Below, piece after piece: positions 7,023 through 13,938 of a stretch of 16,166 nucleotides of DNA. Source of the DNA: an uncultured Oscillospiraceae bacterium (GTDB lineage Bacteria; Bacillota_A; Clostridia; Oscillospirales; Oscillospiraceae); the NCBI GenBank assembly GCA_900769845.1, contig CAAGIF010000096.1, positions 1-16,166 on the forward strand. Reading direction: 5' to 3'. The first letter of the stretch is position 1. Every line of letters begins with the position of its first letter. The notes under the pieces were generated by a model, which worked only from the letters and a program-made list of their open reading frames with translations, did no database searches and was not told the DNA's origin. The position numbers were made by a program, and so were the translations under genes.

Positions 7023-7658
7023 ATGATTCAGATTCTGTGTGTCCGGCTGTCCCAGCTGACAGAAGACCTGTATAAAACGCTTTACCGGCAGGCATCCCCT
7101 ACCCGAAAGATACGGGCAGACCACTGCCGAACCTTCTCTAACGCCGCCCGGTGTATTATCGCCGATGCCTTGGTCCGGTTCAGTTTGCAGAAATTCTGCG
7201 GCTGTACTGCCCCCTTTCAGGAGGTCTGCTCCCCCGCGGGAAAACCCGCTATTCCCCAGTTCCCGGACTTTCACTACAATTTGTCCCACAGCGGAGATTG
7301 GGTGGTCATCGCTTGGGGAAACTCCCCGGTGGGCATTGATGTCCAGCAGAGCGCGAACCGGAAGCTGGATGACCTTGCCCGGCGGTATTTTGCCCCGGAA
7401 GAGCAGCAATATTTGTTCAGCAAAGAATCGGAGGCGGAGCGGATAGAGGCATTTTTTCAGATATTCACAGCGAAAGAAAGCTATGTCAAATATCTGGGCA
7501 CGGGTATTACGAAAGATTTTTCCCGGTTTCAGACCCTAAATCCCGAGATGTTAGGCGTTTCCCTGCAGCACATTCCCATGGACTCTGCCCATCTGTGTCT
7601 TTGCAGCCGGGATCCCGACTATCGGCTCCGTTTTCTCTCCCCGGAGGAGTTGGTGTAA
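7023..7658 (+). CDS. Sfp-type 4'-phosphopantetheinyl transferase
   Basis: Transfers the phosphopantetheine arm of coenzyme A to a serine of an acyl or peptidyl carrier protein. The 211-residue protein shows the family motifs: NLSHSGDWVVIAW (86-98), GIDVQ (104-108) with the metal-binding Asp106, and FTAKESYVKYLGTG (148-161). The FxxKES form fits the F/KES branch rather than the WxxKE branch. Position 108 is Gln where Sfp has a second acidic metal ligand (GIDIE), so metal binding may differ. Ribosome binding site GGAGG lies five bases before the ATG, and the gene is 16 bases after the beta-glucosidase stop, so they should be co-transcribed. No carrier protein or NRPS/PKS gene is in the window, so the target is unknown; a fatty-acid ACP or an unlinked pathway is possible. 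Confidence 0.88.
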   Translation: MIQILCVRLSQLTEDLYKTLYRQASPTRKIRADHCRTFSNAARCIIADALVRFSLQKFCGCTAPFQEVCSPAGKPAIPQFPDFHYNLSHSGDWVVIAWGNSPVGIDVQQSANRKLDDLARRYFAPEEQQYLFSKESEAERIEAFFQIFTAKESYVKYLGTGITKDFSRFQTLNPEMLGVSLQHIPMDSAHLCLCSRDPDYRLRFLSPEELV

Positions 7659-7673
7659 AACCAAATAACAAAA

Positions 7674-7711
7674 CAGTGCAAGGGCTTTCATTCGTCCTTG
7701 CACTGCTTTTT
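7674..7711. terminator. Bidirectional terminator between the PPTase and modC genes
   Basis: A perfect 10-bp stem (7674-7683 with 7696-7705) with a 12-base loop is followed on the plus strand by CTTTTT. On the minus strand it is followed by the T-rich gttttgttattt. It serves both converging operons, and its T tract overlaps the modC stop codon. Confidence 0.88.
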
Positions 7712-8756
7712 ATATATCAAATAGTTCCTTTTCAGTAACACACTCCGTCTTGATGCGGTTTAAAAGATAATCCATAGCATCCATCACATGGGGGCGGATA
7801 TCTCCGCCGATCAGCGCCAGCATCATATCCTCTCCCACCTGTAGAAGTCCCGAATTGATCCACACCCGAACATGCCGGATTCCGGGAAGCTGCTCTGTGG
7901 CCGCCACGATCTCCGCCAGTTTGCCTGCATCGTAGGAAAGCTCCATTCCGGAAACCGGAGGTGTTTGCGCTCCCTGGCGTACCGCCGCTCTGGAGCTCCG
8001 CCGAACCGTACCGCAATGGGTCAGGTACATCCCGGATTCTATTCCTGCCTCACTGGTTTTTGCCTCCCGCAGCCATGTGTCAAGGGAGGGGATTTCCATG
8101 CTGGTTGTTCCGTATTTTTCAATATGGCCCGCTTTCATTCTGACAACGGTGTTCGCCATGCGTGCAGCCTCTCCGCAATCATGGGTGACCAGGATCACCG
8201 TCTTTTCAAATCTGCGGATTACCTGTCTGAGATTATCTTCCATTCTTTCCCGAAGCTGACTGTCCAAAGCGGAAAACGGCTCGTCCAGCAGTAAAATTCC
8301 CGGTTCGGACACAAGCAGTCTTGCCAACGCCAGCCTTTGTTGCTGTCCGCCGGAGAGCTGATCCGGAAACTGCGTTCGAACCTGTTCCAGTTCAAAGTCC
8401 GCCAGGGCGCGCTCTACCATTGTCCGTCGTTTTTTCTTATTGCGCTCCCCTGCCGTACCGGCCTCTATGTTCTGTTCCACCGTCATGTCAGGAAACAGCG
8501 CATAGTTTTGAAACAGCAGACCGGCTTTTCGTTGTTGAGGAGGCAAATTGATATGCTTCTCAGAATCAAACAATGTCACACCGTTACATATAATTCTGCC
8601 TCTGTCCGGTTTTTCAATGCCTGCAATACATTTTAGGGTCAGCGTCTTGCCGCAACCGGAGGGGCCAAGTAAGCCGAGGGTTTCTTCTTCGCCGGAGAAC
8701 GCCACCTTTAGGTGAAAATCCCCCAATTTTTTCTCAATATCCACCAAAATCGACAT
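7710..8756 (-). CDS. modC: ModC-type molybdate/tungstate ABC ATPase with a MoaE-like C-terminal domain
   Basis: ATP-hydrolysing subunit of a molybdate/tungstate importer. Residues 1-225 form the ABC domain: Walker A GPSGCGKT (31-38), signature LSGGQ (134-138), Walker B ILLLDEP (154-160), switch His192. A canonical ModC then carries an oxyanion-binding TOBE/Mop domain, which I do not see. Instead residues about 240-346 resemble MoaE, the large subunit of molybdopterin synthase. They show CGTVR (Arg252), ELSYDAGKLAEI, VWINSGLLQVGED, Arg321, and Lys336 and Lys343 seven residues apart. These match Arg39, Arg104, Lys119 and Lys126 of E. coli MoaE as I recall them. The usual His before the second Arg is Ile. 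The MoaE call rests on by-eye alignment. Start 8756 has AGGAGG about ten bases upstream, inside the end of modB; the genes overlap by 23 bases. Confidence 0.85.
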   Translation of the reverse strand: MSILVDIEKKLGDFHLKVAFSGEEETLGLLGPSGCGKTLTLKCIAGIEKPDRGRIICNGVTLFDSEKHINLPPQQRKAGLLFQNYALFPDMTVEQNIEAGTAGERNKKKRRTMVERALADFELEQVRTQFPDQLSGGQQQRLALARLLVSEPGILLLDEPFSALDSQLRERMEDNLRQVIRRFEKTVILVTHDCGEAARMANTVVRMKAGHIEKYGTTSMEIPSLDTWLREAKTSEAGIESGMYLTHCGTVRRSSRAAVRQGAQTPPVSGMELSYDAGKLAEIVAATEQLPGIRHVRVWINSGLLQVGEDMMLALIGGDIRPHVMDAMDYLLNRIKTECVTEKELFDI

Positions 8757-9432
8757 TCCGATCCCCCCTCCTTTTTTCATTTCTCCGGTTTTGCAGCAGA
8801 TTTAGCGTCAGTAAAACTCCCATGGAAATTATCAGATTCAGCAGCACCCAGCGGAAAGCTGCGCTGTCATCCCCTATCCGCCACAATTGATACACCGTGG
8901 TGGAAATCGTCGCCGTTCTTCCCGGGGTATACCCACAGAGCATACTTGTAGCGCCGTATTCTCCCAATCCGCGGGCAAAGGTCAGCACTACACCGGCCAG
9001 AATACTCTGTCGGCAGTATGGGATTCGAATTTTCCAAAAAATATAGGTATTGCTTCTTCCAAGGCTCTGGGCGCACTGTGCAAGGGTTTCGTCAAAGGAT
9101 TCAAAAGCTCCCCTGGCTGCGCGGTACATCAGGGGAAATGTCACAATGGTCGTAGCGATGATTCCGGACCACCAGGTCATGGTCAGTCGCAAGTCAAATA
9201 CTTGCAGAAAAGCAGCACCGATCAAGCGTCTGGGTCCCAGCAGTCGCAGAAGTAAATACCCCACCACCGTGGGCGGCAATACCAAGGGCAGGGTTAAGAC
9301 AACATCCAAAATGCCCTTCACCATGCCGGGAGCTTTTGACAGGTAGTATGCCGCAAAAATCCCCAAAAAGAATACGATCACAGTGCTGATCCCCGAAATC
9401 CGCAGGGAATTTAGCAGAGGAAACCAATCCAT
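8734..9432 (-). CDS. modB: ModB-type molybdate/tungstate ABC permease
   Basis: Membrane channel subunit of the molybdate/tungstate importer. The 232-residue protein has about five hydrophobic segments and the ModB pattern LPLVLPPTVVGYLLL (48-62). The cytoplasmic EAA loop (about 105-138: AARGAFESFDETLAQCAQSLG) docks on the ATPase. LTFARGLGEYGATSML (150-165) is highly typical of ModB and CysT-type permeases. The start lies 18 bases after the modA stop, with only a weak ribosome binding site, so coupling to modA translation is likely. The last eight codons overlap the modC start. Together with ModA and ModC this makes a complete importer. Molybdate versus tungstate cannot be told apart by eye. 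Confidence 0.92.
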   Translation of the reverse strand: MDWFPLLNSLRISGISTVIVFFLGIFAAYYLSKAPGMVKGILDVVLTLPLVLPPTVVGYLLLRLLGPRRLIGAAFLQVFDLRLTMTWWSGIIATTIVTFPLMYRAARGAFESFDETLAQCAQSLGRSNTYIFWKIRIPYCRQSILAGVVLTFARGLGEYGATSMLCGYTPGRTATISTTVYQLWRIGDDSAAFRWVLLNLIISMGVLLTLNLLQNRRNEKRRGDRNVDFGGY

Positions 9433-9450
9433 CCTATTTCTACCCCATTT

Positions 9451-10269
9451 TCATTCTCCGATGGGAGTAAACCCAACCTCCCGGAAGACGGCATCTGCCG
9501 TATTCGTTGTCAGATACGCGAGGAAGCATACTGCCGCCTCCCGCTCTGGGGAGGTCTTCAGCACCGCCGCAGGATAAATCACCTGCCCGCACATCTCCGG
9601 TGTTGCCGTATCCACCACCACAAGTCCGGCAGAGTAAGCATCTGTTTTATAAACAATGCCGCAATCCACCATTGCCTCTTGCACCTGGACTGTAACCTCT
9701 TTGACATTGGCGCTGTAGGTGATTACGCCGCCGGCAGCAAGTTCCGACTCTGCAAGGCCGTAATAAGCCAAGATCTTTGACCCATACTGACCGGCCGGGA
9801 CATCGGCATTCCCCATTGCGAGGATCCCTTCGCCGTTGCCCATCCGGACTGCCAGTTCCTCAAAAGATCGCACCCGTCCCGGATTCCCCTCCGGCACAAC
9901 AAGTACAATTTGATTCTCCAGAAGGTTGATTCGGGTTCCCGGCAGGAGAAAGTCCAACCCCTGCGTATTTAATTCAGGATCTGCTGTAATATCCAGTTGA
10001 TCCATTTGTTTCTGTCCGGCAGATAGAAAGATGTCACAATGGGCTCCCTCCTGGATTTGCGTCTTAAGCGTTCCGGAAGAGTCAAAGTTCAGAGTGATCC
10101 GAATATCCTTGTGGTCTGCCATATACTGCTCCGCCAGTTCTGTCAGCGTTTCCTGAAGAGACGCTGCAGCGAAGACGGTTATTTCTGTTTTCTTCTGCGC
10201 CGGGCCGCATCCGGCTATCAACACCGTGACCCATACGCTGACCAGCCACAATACAAATACTTTTCGCAT
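9451..10269 (-). CDS. modA: ModA-type molybdate/tungstate-binding lipoprotein
   Basis: Extracellular binding protein that captures molybdate or tungstate and delivers it to ModB. The 272-residue precursor has a lipoprotein signal (residues 1-20) with lipobox IAGC, so Cys21 would be lipidated. The mature part begins with ITVFAAASLQETLTEL, the ModA hallmark that includes oxyanion-contacting serine, then FDSSGTLKTQIQEGAHCDIFLSA. Near residue 160 it has DVPAGQYGSKILAYYGL, also a family signature. Ribosome binding site GGGAGGG lies six bases before the ATG. It is first in modABC and divergent from a Crp/Fnr-type regulator, with an inverted repeat in the shared upstream region. No Moco riboswitch-like structure was recognised in its short leader. 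Confidence 0.93.
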   Translation of the reverse strand: MRKVFVLWLVSVWVTVLIAGCGPAQKKTEITVFAAASLQETLTELAEQYMADHKDIRITLNFDSSGTLKTQIQEGAHCDIFLSAGQKQMDQLDITADPELNTQGLDFLLPGTRINLLENQIVLVVPEGNPGRVRSFEELAVRMGNGEGILAMGNADVPAGQYGSKILAYYGLAESELAAGGVITYSANVKEVTVQVQEAMVDCGIVYKTDAYSAGLVVVDTATPEMCGQVIYPAAVLKTSPEREAAVCFLAYLTTNTADAVFREVGFTPIGE

Positions 10270-10312
10270 CCGATTCCCTCCCAGGAAGGTTCTGTCCGTG
10301 TCTTTCCCGGTT

Positions 10313-10318
10313 ATTATA
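10313..10318 (-). promoter_or_regulatory. -10 box of the modABC promoter
   Basis: On the minus strand there is a perfect TATAAT (10318-10313) but no good -35 at 16-18 bases upstream (the sequence there is close to ATACAA). This is the pattern of an activator-dependent promoter. The start point would be near 10306, about 37 bases before the modA ATG. The inverted repeat at 10340-10357 would then be centred close to -42. Confidence 0.6.
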
Positions 10319-10339
10319 AACCAAATTTGACCTAATTGT

Positions 10340-10357
10340 ATGTTGTCTCAACAACAT
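10340..10357. promoter_or_regulatory. Perfect inverted repeat, candidate operator of the Crp/Fnr-family regulator
   Basis: ATGTTGT-CTCA-ACAACAT is a perfect 7-bp inverted repeat with a four-base centre, the spacing used by FNR-type sites. It lies in the 133-base divergent region between modA and the regulator. Relative to the modA -10 it is centred near -42, the class II activator position. For the regulator it overlaps a possible -35 (TTGTCT 10343-10348, 17 bases from TATATT 10366-10371), which would permit autorepression. The binding protein is inferred from position. Confidence 0.6.
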
Positions 10358-10402
10358 TTATATGATATATTTAAATCACCGTTACCGAAAGGAAAACTCA
10401 CT

Positions 10403-11077
10403 ATGGACTCCTGGATCCACGCATTGAAACAAACCGTCATTTTCTCCGGCTTTCCCGAAGAAGTGCTTCGTACGCAAGTATTGCCCTCAGGGCGAATACA
10501 ATCTTTTCAAAAGGACCAGTTTCTGATTCAGCCCAGGCAGAAGGTGGATCAGTTTGGAATCCTCCTATCCGGCAGGGTGCATATTATGCACATTTCCCCT
10601 CAAGGAAATTACAGTCTGACCTGCGTTTTGTTGCCTGGGGAGGTTTTGGGCGCTGATCTCATTTGTACCCGCAATCAGATCGCCCCCTTCCATGCCATCG
10701 CCGCCGCTGCGACCCAGGTCATGTATCTTCCGGCATCCATACTCACCGCTCCGGGACAACTCCCGGAGGATTGCCGCCTGGATGGCATCCGACAGCTTCT
10801 GACATTGATCTCTCAGGAAAACATGAAGAAAGAATACCGCATCGCCATTCTCTCCCAAAAGGGTCTTCGGGAGCGGATCCTTACCTATCTGATGATGCAG
10901 TCGAACCGGCGGCAAGCCAACGAATTTACCATTCCCTTCTCCCGGGAAGAGCTTGCCAGCTTTCTGTGCGTCAACCGCAGCGCCCTTTCCCACGAACTGA
11001 GTCTGATGCAGCACGAAGGGATCCTTTCTTTTCGCAAAAATCATTTTTGCATTCACATCCCACCTTCCGGGCTTTGA
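10403..11077 (+). CDS. Crp/Fnr-family transcriptional regulator, probable regulator of modABC
   Basis: DNA-binding regulator of 224 residues with an N-terminal cyclic-nucleotide-binding-like beta barrel (about 15-120: LLSGRVHIMHISPQG, LPGEVLGAD), a dimer helix, and a C-terminal winged helix (about 150-220; helix-turn-helix PFSREELASFLCVNRSALSHEL). The RS(A/T) residues that bind cAMP in CRP are absent, and the cysteines are not clustered as in the Fe-S form of FNR, so the signal is unknown. In the recognition helix, Glu and the second Arg of CRP correspond to Ser193 and His197, so its site should differ from CRP and FNR boxes. Start 10403 has AAAGGA about nine bases upstream; an in-frame ATG at 10340 lies inside the inverted repeat and has no ribosome binding site. 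It is divergent from modABC. Confidence 0.88.
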   Translation: MDSWIHALKQTVIFSGFPEEVLRTQVLPSGRIQSFQKDQFLIQPRQKVDQFGILLSGRVHIMHISPQGNYSLTCVLLPGEVLGADLICTRNQIAPFHAIAAAATQVMYLPASILTAPGQLPEDCRLDGIRQLLTLISQENMKKEYRIAILSQKGLRERILTYLMMQSNRRQANEFTIPFSREELASFLCVNRSALSHELSLMQHEGILSFRKNHFCIHIPPSGL

Positions 11078-11182
11078 TTGTCAAACTCTCTCCAAATTAT
11101 TTGGCAAATTCTGCGTTTTTTACCGAAAAGAAACATGTGTAATGTCCTTTCTGTGGGTAAAACTAGCCTTGCGGAAAGAAAA

Positions 11183-11219
11183 TGCTTTCTTGGGAAAGTG
11201 TTTTCTTCCGGAGAAAGCA
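11183..11219 (+). other. Leader hairpin upstream of the spore protein gene
   Basis: Arms TGCTTTCT (11183-11190) and AGAAAGCA (11212-11219) enclose a second partial stem (GGAA/TTCC). The structure ends a few bases before the ribosome binding site of the SASP gene and may stabilise its mRNA or tune translation. A sigma-G-like promoter may lie just upstream (TGTGTA 11136-11141, 17 bases, AAAACTA 11159-11165), but the match is weak. Confidence 0.4.
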
Positions 11220-11240
11220 AAGTAAAAGGAGAGAATCGAT

Positions 11241-11435
11241 ATGAAGAACAATAACCAGATCAATATCCCCCAGGCTCGCGAAGCTATGGACCGTTTCAAG
11301 ATGCAGGCCGCTTCCGAAGTCGGCGTGAATCTGACCAACGGCTACAACGGTCATCTGACCTCCCGTGAGGCCGGCTCCGTCGGCGGCCAGATGGTCAAGA
11401 AGATGATTGAGGCTTACGAGCAGGGCATGCAGTAA
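11241..11435 (+). CDS. Alpha/beta-type small acid-soluble spore protein (SASP)
   Basis: DNA-coating protein of dormant spores that protects DNA and is degraded at germination. The 64-residue protein has both family signatures. One is the germination-protease site region AASEVGVNL (expected cleavage after Glu26). The other is the DNA-binding stretch EAGSVGGQMVKKMIEAYEQ near the C terminus. Length is typical (about 60-75 residues). Ribosome binding site AAAGGAGAG precedes the ATG by about seven bases. It stands alone, with its own leader and a strong terminator 10 bases after the stop, as expected for a gene switched on only in the forespore. It is the best evidence that the organism forms spores. 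Confidence 0.95.
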   Translation: MKNNNQINIPQAREAMDRFKMQAASEVGVNLTNGYNGHLTSREAGSVGGQMVKKMIEAYEQGMQ

Positions 11436-11445
11436 TTGCAAAAAG

Positions 11446-11474
11446 AAGCTCCCCGTCACCGGGGAGCTTTTCTA
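11446..11474. terminator. Bidirectional terminator between the SASP gene and the minus-strand operon
   Basis: A perfect 10-bp GC-rich stem (11446-11455 with 11460-11469) with loop TCAC is followed on the plus strand by TTCTATTTGG. On the minus strand it is followed by CTTTTTGC. It ends the SASP transcript and the oxidoreductase/C26/membrane-protein operon. Confidence 0.9.
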
Positions 11475-11485
11475 TTTGGTTCGGG

Positions 11486-12145
11486 TCACTCTCCGGCAAG
11501 AAGGTATTTTGCAAACTCTACCGCCGTCTGAGGATTCGCGCTTTGGTGGCAAATGGCGAAATAACAACCATCGGGATAACAGCCGGTCTGCTGCGCCCAG
11601 AGGCTTCCCTCAAGGAAAATGGCGCAGGGATAGGATGCCACCGACCCGTTGTTTGTAGAGTAGAGAAGCTGACCTTCGTACTGCATCAGCAGTTCCTCCG
11701 GCAAAACCGCCGAAAGATCCGCCAACGCGCCTTCCCGGGCAGCCTGCTCGTAATCTGCGCCGGTGCCCAGCAGGATATCACAGCCACCGTTCAGTCGGGT
11801 GGCCATGGTGATATAGCTCTCATACTGGCCCAGATCCCCGCCGCCGTCCGCTTTGATGCCGACAATTTCAACATCCCCCGGGAACCGTTCGTAGCCGCCC
11901 CGGGAAAGGAAATCATCAAACCAGTTTTCTTCCTCCAGCAGTTCCCGCTGGGGATTCATCGCAACCACCTGGAGATAGGGTTCCCGATATGTGACATACT
12001 GAACCAGCATGGATATCAAAAATATCAGCAGGCATCCGGCGACCAGTATGGGGTACCGGAAATAATCCCAGGCATACCGAAGTTTTTTCTTCCCCGAAAG
12101 GCTTTTAAATGTCGCGAACATATCCCGCACCCGGATTCCAGGCAT
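11486..12145 (-). CDS. Membrane-anchored protein of unknown function, extracellular domain
   Basis: I do not recognise a named family. The 219-residue protein has a basic cytoplasmic N terminus (about 30 residues with RVR and GKKKLR), one membrane segment (about 31-52: YPILVAGCLLIFLISMLVQY), then about 165 residues outside the cell. The outer part is acidic and contains GGCDILLGTGADYEQAAREG and a C-terminal NPQTAVEFAKYLLAGE. These are loosely like the body and end of ABC solute-binding proteins, but no transporter is encoded nearby and the domain is short for one. Start 12145 has AGGAGG seven bases upstream; the in-frame ATG at 12196 overlaps the upstream gene without a site. It is last in the operon, 22 bases after the C26 hydrolase gene and just before a terminator. 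Confidence 0.8.
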   Translation of the reverse strand: MPGIRVRDMFATFKSLSGKKKLRYAWDYFRYPILVAGCLLIFLISMLVQYVTYREPYLQVVAMNPQRELLEEENWFDDFLSRGGYERFPGDVEIVGIKADGGGDLGQYESYITMATRLNGGCDILLGTGADYEQAAREGALADLSAVLPEELLMQYEGQLLYSTNNGSVASYPCAIFLEGSLWAQQTGCYPDGCYFAICHQSANPQTAVEFAKYLLAGE

Positions 12146-12167
12146 TGTTATTCCTCCTACATACAAC

Positions 12168-12872
12168 TTACTGTTTGTTGCTATTTTTGCAGGCATTCAG
12201 AAATGCCCTGAAGATTCTTCTTTGCTTCCGGCTGAATGGGAACATATGCTCCGGGTGCCACTGAACACCCAGGCAAAACAGATGATCCGCCTTTTCCACG
12301 GCTTCCACAAATCCGTCCTCGCTGACGGCGGAAACCCTCAGCCCCTCGCCGGGAATATCCACCGCCTGATGATGCAAGCTGTTCACCCGCAGTTGCTCGC
12401 AGCCGAAAATATCGGAGATTATCGTTCCCCGGGTCAGGGAAACTCTGTGATTTCCCAGGTTTTTCTTAGAAAACACATCATGCAGGCATTTCTGGGTTTC
12501 CTTAATGTCCTGATAAAGAGTTCCGCCGAAAAACACATTCATCAACTGCTCTCCGCGGCAAATTCCCAGAATCGGCTTGCCCGTGGGATAAAAGGCCGCC
12601 ATCATGCGGAATTCCCCTTCGTCCCGGTTTCCGTCAATTTTTCCGCATTTGGGAGAAACCGGCTGGCCGTACCGGGCGGGATCTATATCCGCACCGCCGG
12701 GCAGCAGCAGACCATCGCAGGCAAGCAGCGCCTCCATTTCCTCGTCCAATCGCTCCATATGGATCCATTGGATCTTCGCTCCGGAGCAAACGAGGCTCAT
12801 AATGTATTTGCTGGTCATATAGCGCCGGAACAGATCCCGGCTGAGCCGGGGCATGGCGATGACTGGTCTCAT
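12168..12872 (-). CDS. Class I glutamine-amidotransferase-like gamma-glutamyl hydrolase (peptidase C26, PuuD-like)
   Basis: Predicted cytoplasmic hydrolase of gamma-glutamyl amide bonds, related to PuuD (gamma-glutamyl-GABA hydrolase). The 234-residue protein shows LLLPGGADIDPARYG (55-69), the nucleophile elbow GICRGEQLMN with Cys105, and GVQWHPE with His206 and Glu208, completing the Cys-His-Glu triad. LHHQAVD (166-172) is also typical of C26 enzymes. Start 12872 is supported by GGAGG eight bases upstream; it lies 19 bases after the oxidoreductase stop, so the genes are co-transcribed. Polyamine genes are not in the window, so the PuuD substrate should not be assumed. A gamma-D-glutamyl cell-wall fragment or another gamma-glutamyl compound is equally possible. 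Confidence 0.9.
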   Translation of the reverse strand: MRPVIAMPRLSRDLFRRYMTSKYIMSLVCSGAKIQWIHMERLDEEMEALLACDGLLLPGGADIDPARYGQPVSPKCGKIDGNRDEGEFRMMAAFYPTGKPILGICRGEQLMNVFFGGTLYQDIKETQKCLHDVFSKKNLGNHRVSLTRGTIISDIFGCEQLRVNSLHHQAVDIPGEGLRVSAVSEDGFVEAVEKADHLFCLGVQWHPEHMFPFSRKQRRIFRAFLNACKNSNKQ

Positions 12873-12891
12873 CTGAAATTCCTCCGAATTC

Positions 12892-13866
12892 TTATTCGCC
12901 GGCAAAGCGGATACCCGCCTGGTTTCTGGCTTCCTCCACAATACGGCAGGCAGCCAGGCTGATTCTCATGGCAGCTTCCGCCCGGGCGTAATCCCGCCGC
13001 TCTATGGCATCCTTAAAATATACGAATTCCGGGTACAGTCTGTATTCCCGCGGGAAGGAGGCCTTCTGCGCTGCGCCGTCGCAGCCCACAAATGTAAATT
13101 CTTCCATCTGACTCACAGGGCAGTCGATCTGCAGATAGCCCAGTTCTCCCTGGATAGTATTTACCGCGGCCGCCCGGCAATCCTTCGCGCCAATGGCAAC
13201 CACCTCAAAGCCCGGATATCGCATAGTCAGGACGCCACTGGTATCAATGCCCCGATCCATGTTGGCGTGATAGCAGACAGATTCCGGCTCACCGAAGAGT
13301 GCCAGCGCTGCATGGATGTTGTAAACATTCAGGTCCATCAGGGCGCCGCCCGCCTGAGCGGGATCAAACACCGGCTGGATAATACCCTTCTTAAAATCAT
13401 CATACCGGGAAGAATACTGGCTAAAATTCAGCAACACGATTTTCGGAACGCCGATTTGGGGCAGCGCATTCTTCAACGACAAAAAAGGCGGATAATAATG
13501 AATATTCATCGCCTCAAAGAGCAGGCACTCCCGCTCCCGGGCCATGTCTGCCAATTCCTGAAGCTGAGCCAGGGTGGGGACAGCGGGTTTTTCCAGAATC
13601 ACATGTTTTCCCGCCAGCAGCGCCTGCTTGGTGTAGTCATAGTGCAAACTGTTGGGCAGGGCAATGTAGAGGGTGTCCACATCCGACCGGAGCAATCGGT
13701 CATATTCGAGAAAAATCTCCCCCAGGCCGTAGCGGTTCTTCAATTCCTCCGCCCGTTCCCGGGAACGCTTTGTTGCCAGAATATCGATTCTTTCACAGCC
13801 CAGGCGGCAGATGGCCGGCAAGGCCTCCTGCACGATTTTTCCGGTCCCCAGTATTCCCAGCTTCAT
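12892..13866 (-). CDS. Gfo/Idh/MocA-family NAD(P)-dependent oxidoreductase
   Basis: Predicted dehydrogenase acting on a sugar, cyclitol or related compound. The 324-residue protein has an N-terminal Rossmann domain opening with LGILGTGKIVQEAL and the family motif ILEKPAV (Glu92-Lys93-Pro94) after LYIALPNSLHYDY. The C-terminal substrate domain contains GGALMDLNVYNIHAAL (about 180-200) in the place of the usual DxGxHxxD region. Length is normal (about 320-350). Start 13866 has AGAGGAG seven bases upstream; the upstream in-frame ATG at 13899 has no such site. It is first of a three-gene operon with a C26 hydrolase and a membrane-anchored protein. A terminator separates it from the gntR gene, so it needs its own promoter; a TATGAT near 13890 is a weak candidate. 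Substrate unknown. Confidence 0.9.
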   Translation of the reverse strand: MKLGILGTGKIVQEALPAICRLGCERIDILATKRSRERAEELKNRYGLGEIFLEYDRLLRSDVDTLYIALPNSLHYDYTKQALLAGKHVILEKPAVPTLAQLQELADMARERECLLFEAMNIHYYPPFLSLKNALPQIGVPKIVLLNFSQYSSRYDDFKKGIIQPVFDPAQAGGALMDLNVYNIHAALALFGEPESVCYHANMDRGIDTSGVLTMRYPGFEVVAIGAKDCRAAAVNTIQGELGYLQIDCPVSQMEEFTFVGCDGAAQKASFPREYRLYPEFVYFKDAIERRDYARAEAAMRISLAACRIVEEARNQAGIRFAGE

Positions 13867-13938
13867 GGCGCGGCTCCTCTCTTTGTTTTTCCCTATCATA
13901 TCACAGAATCCGGCAAATTGATAGTGCCATTTCCCCGC

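Noticed and set aside
10270..10402. Molybdenum cofactor riboswitch upstream of modA
   Set aside because: The predicted leader is only about 37 bases, too short for the known Moco riboswitch, and no matching stems are seen.
11078..11125. Terminator of the Crp/Fnr-family gene (CCAAATTATTTGG and a later run of T)
   Set aside because: The stem is only about five or six A/T-rich pairs with almost no loop, and the T run lies more than ten bases away, so it is not a convincing terminator.
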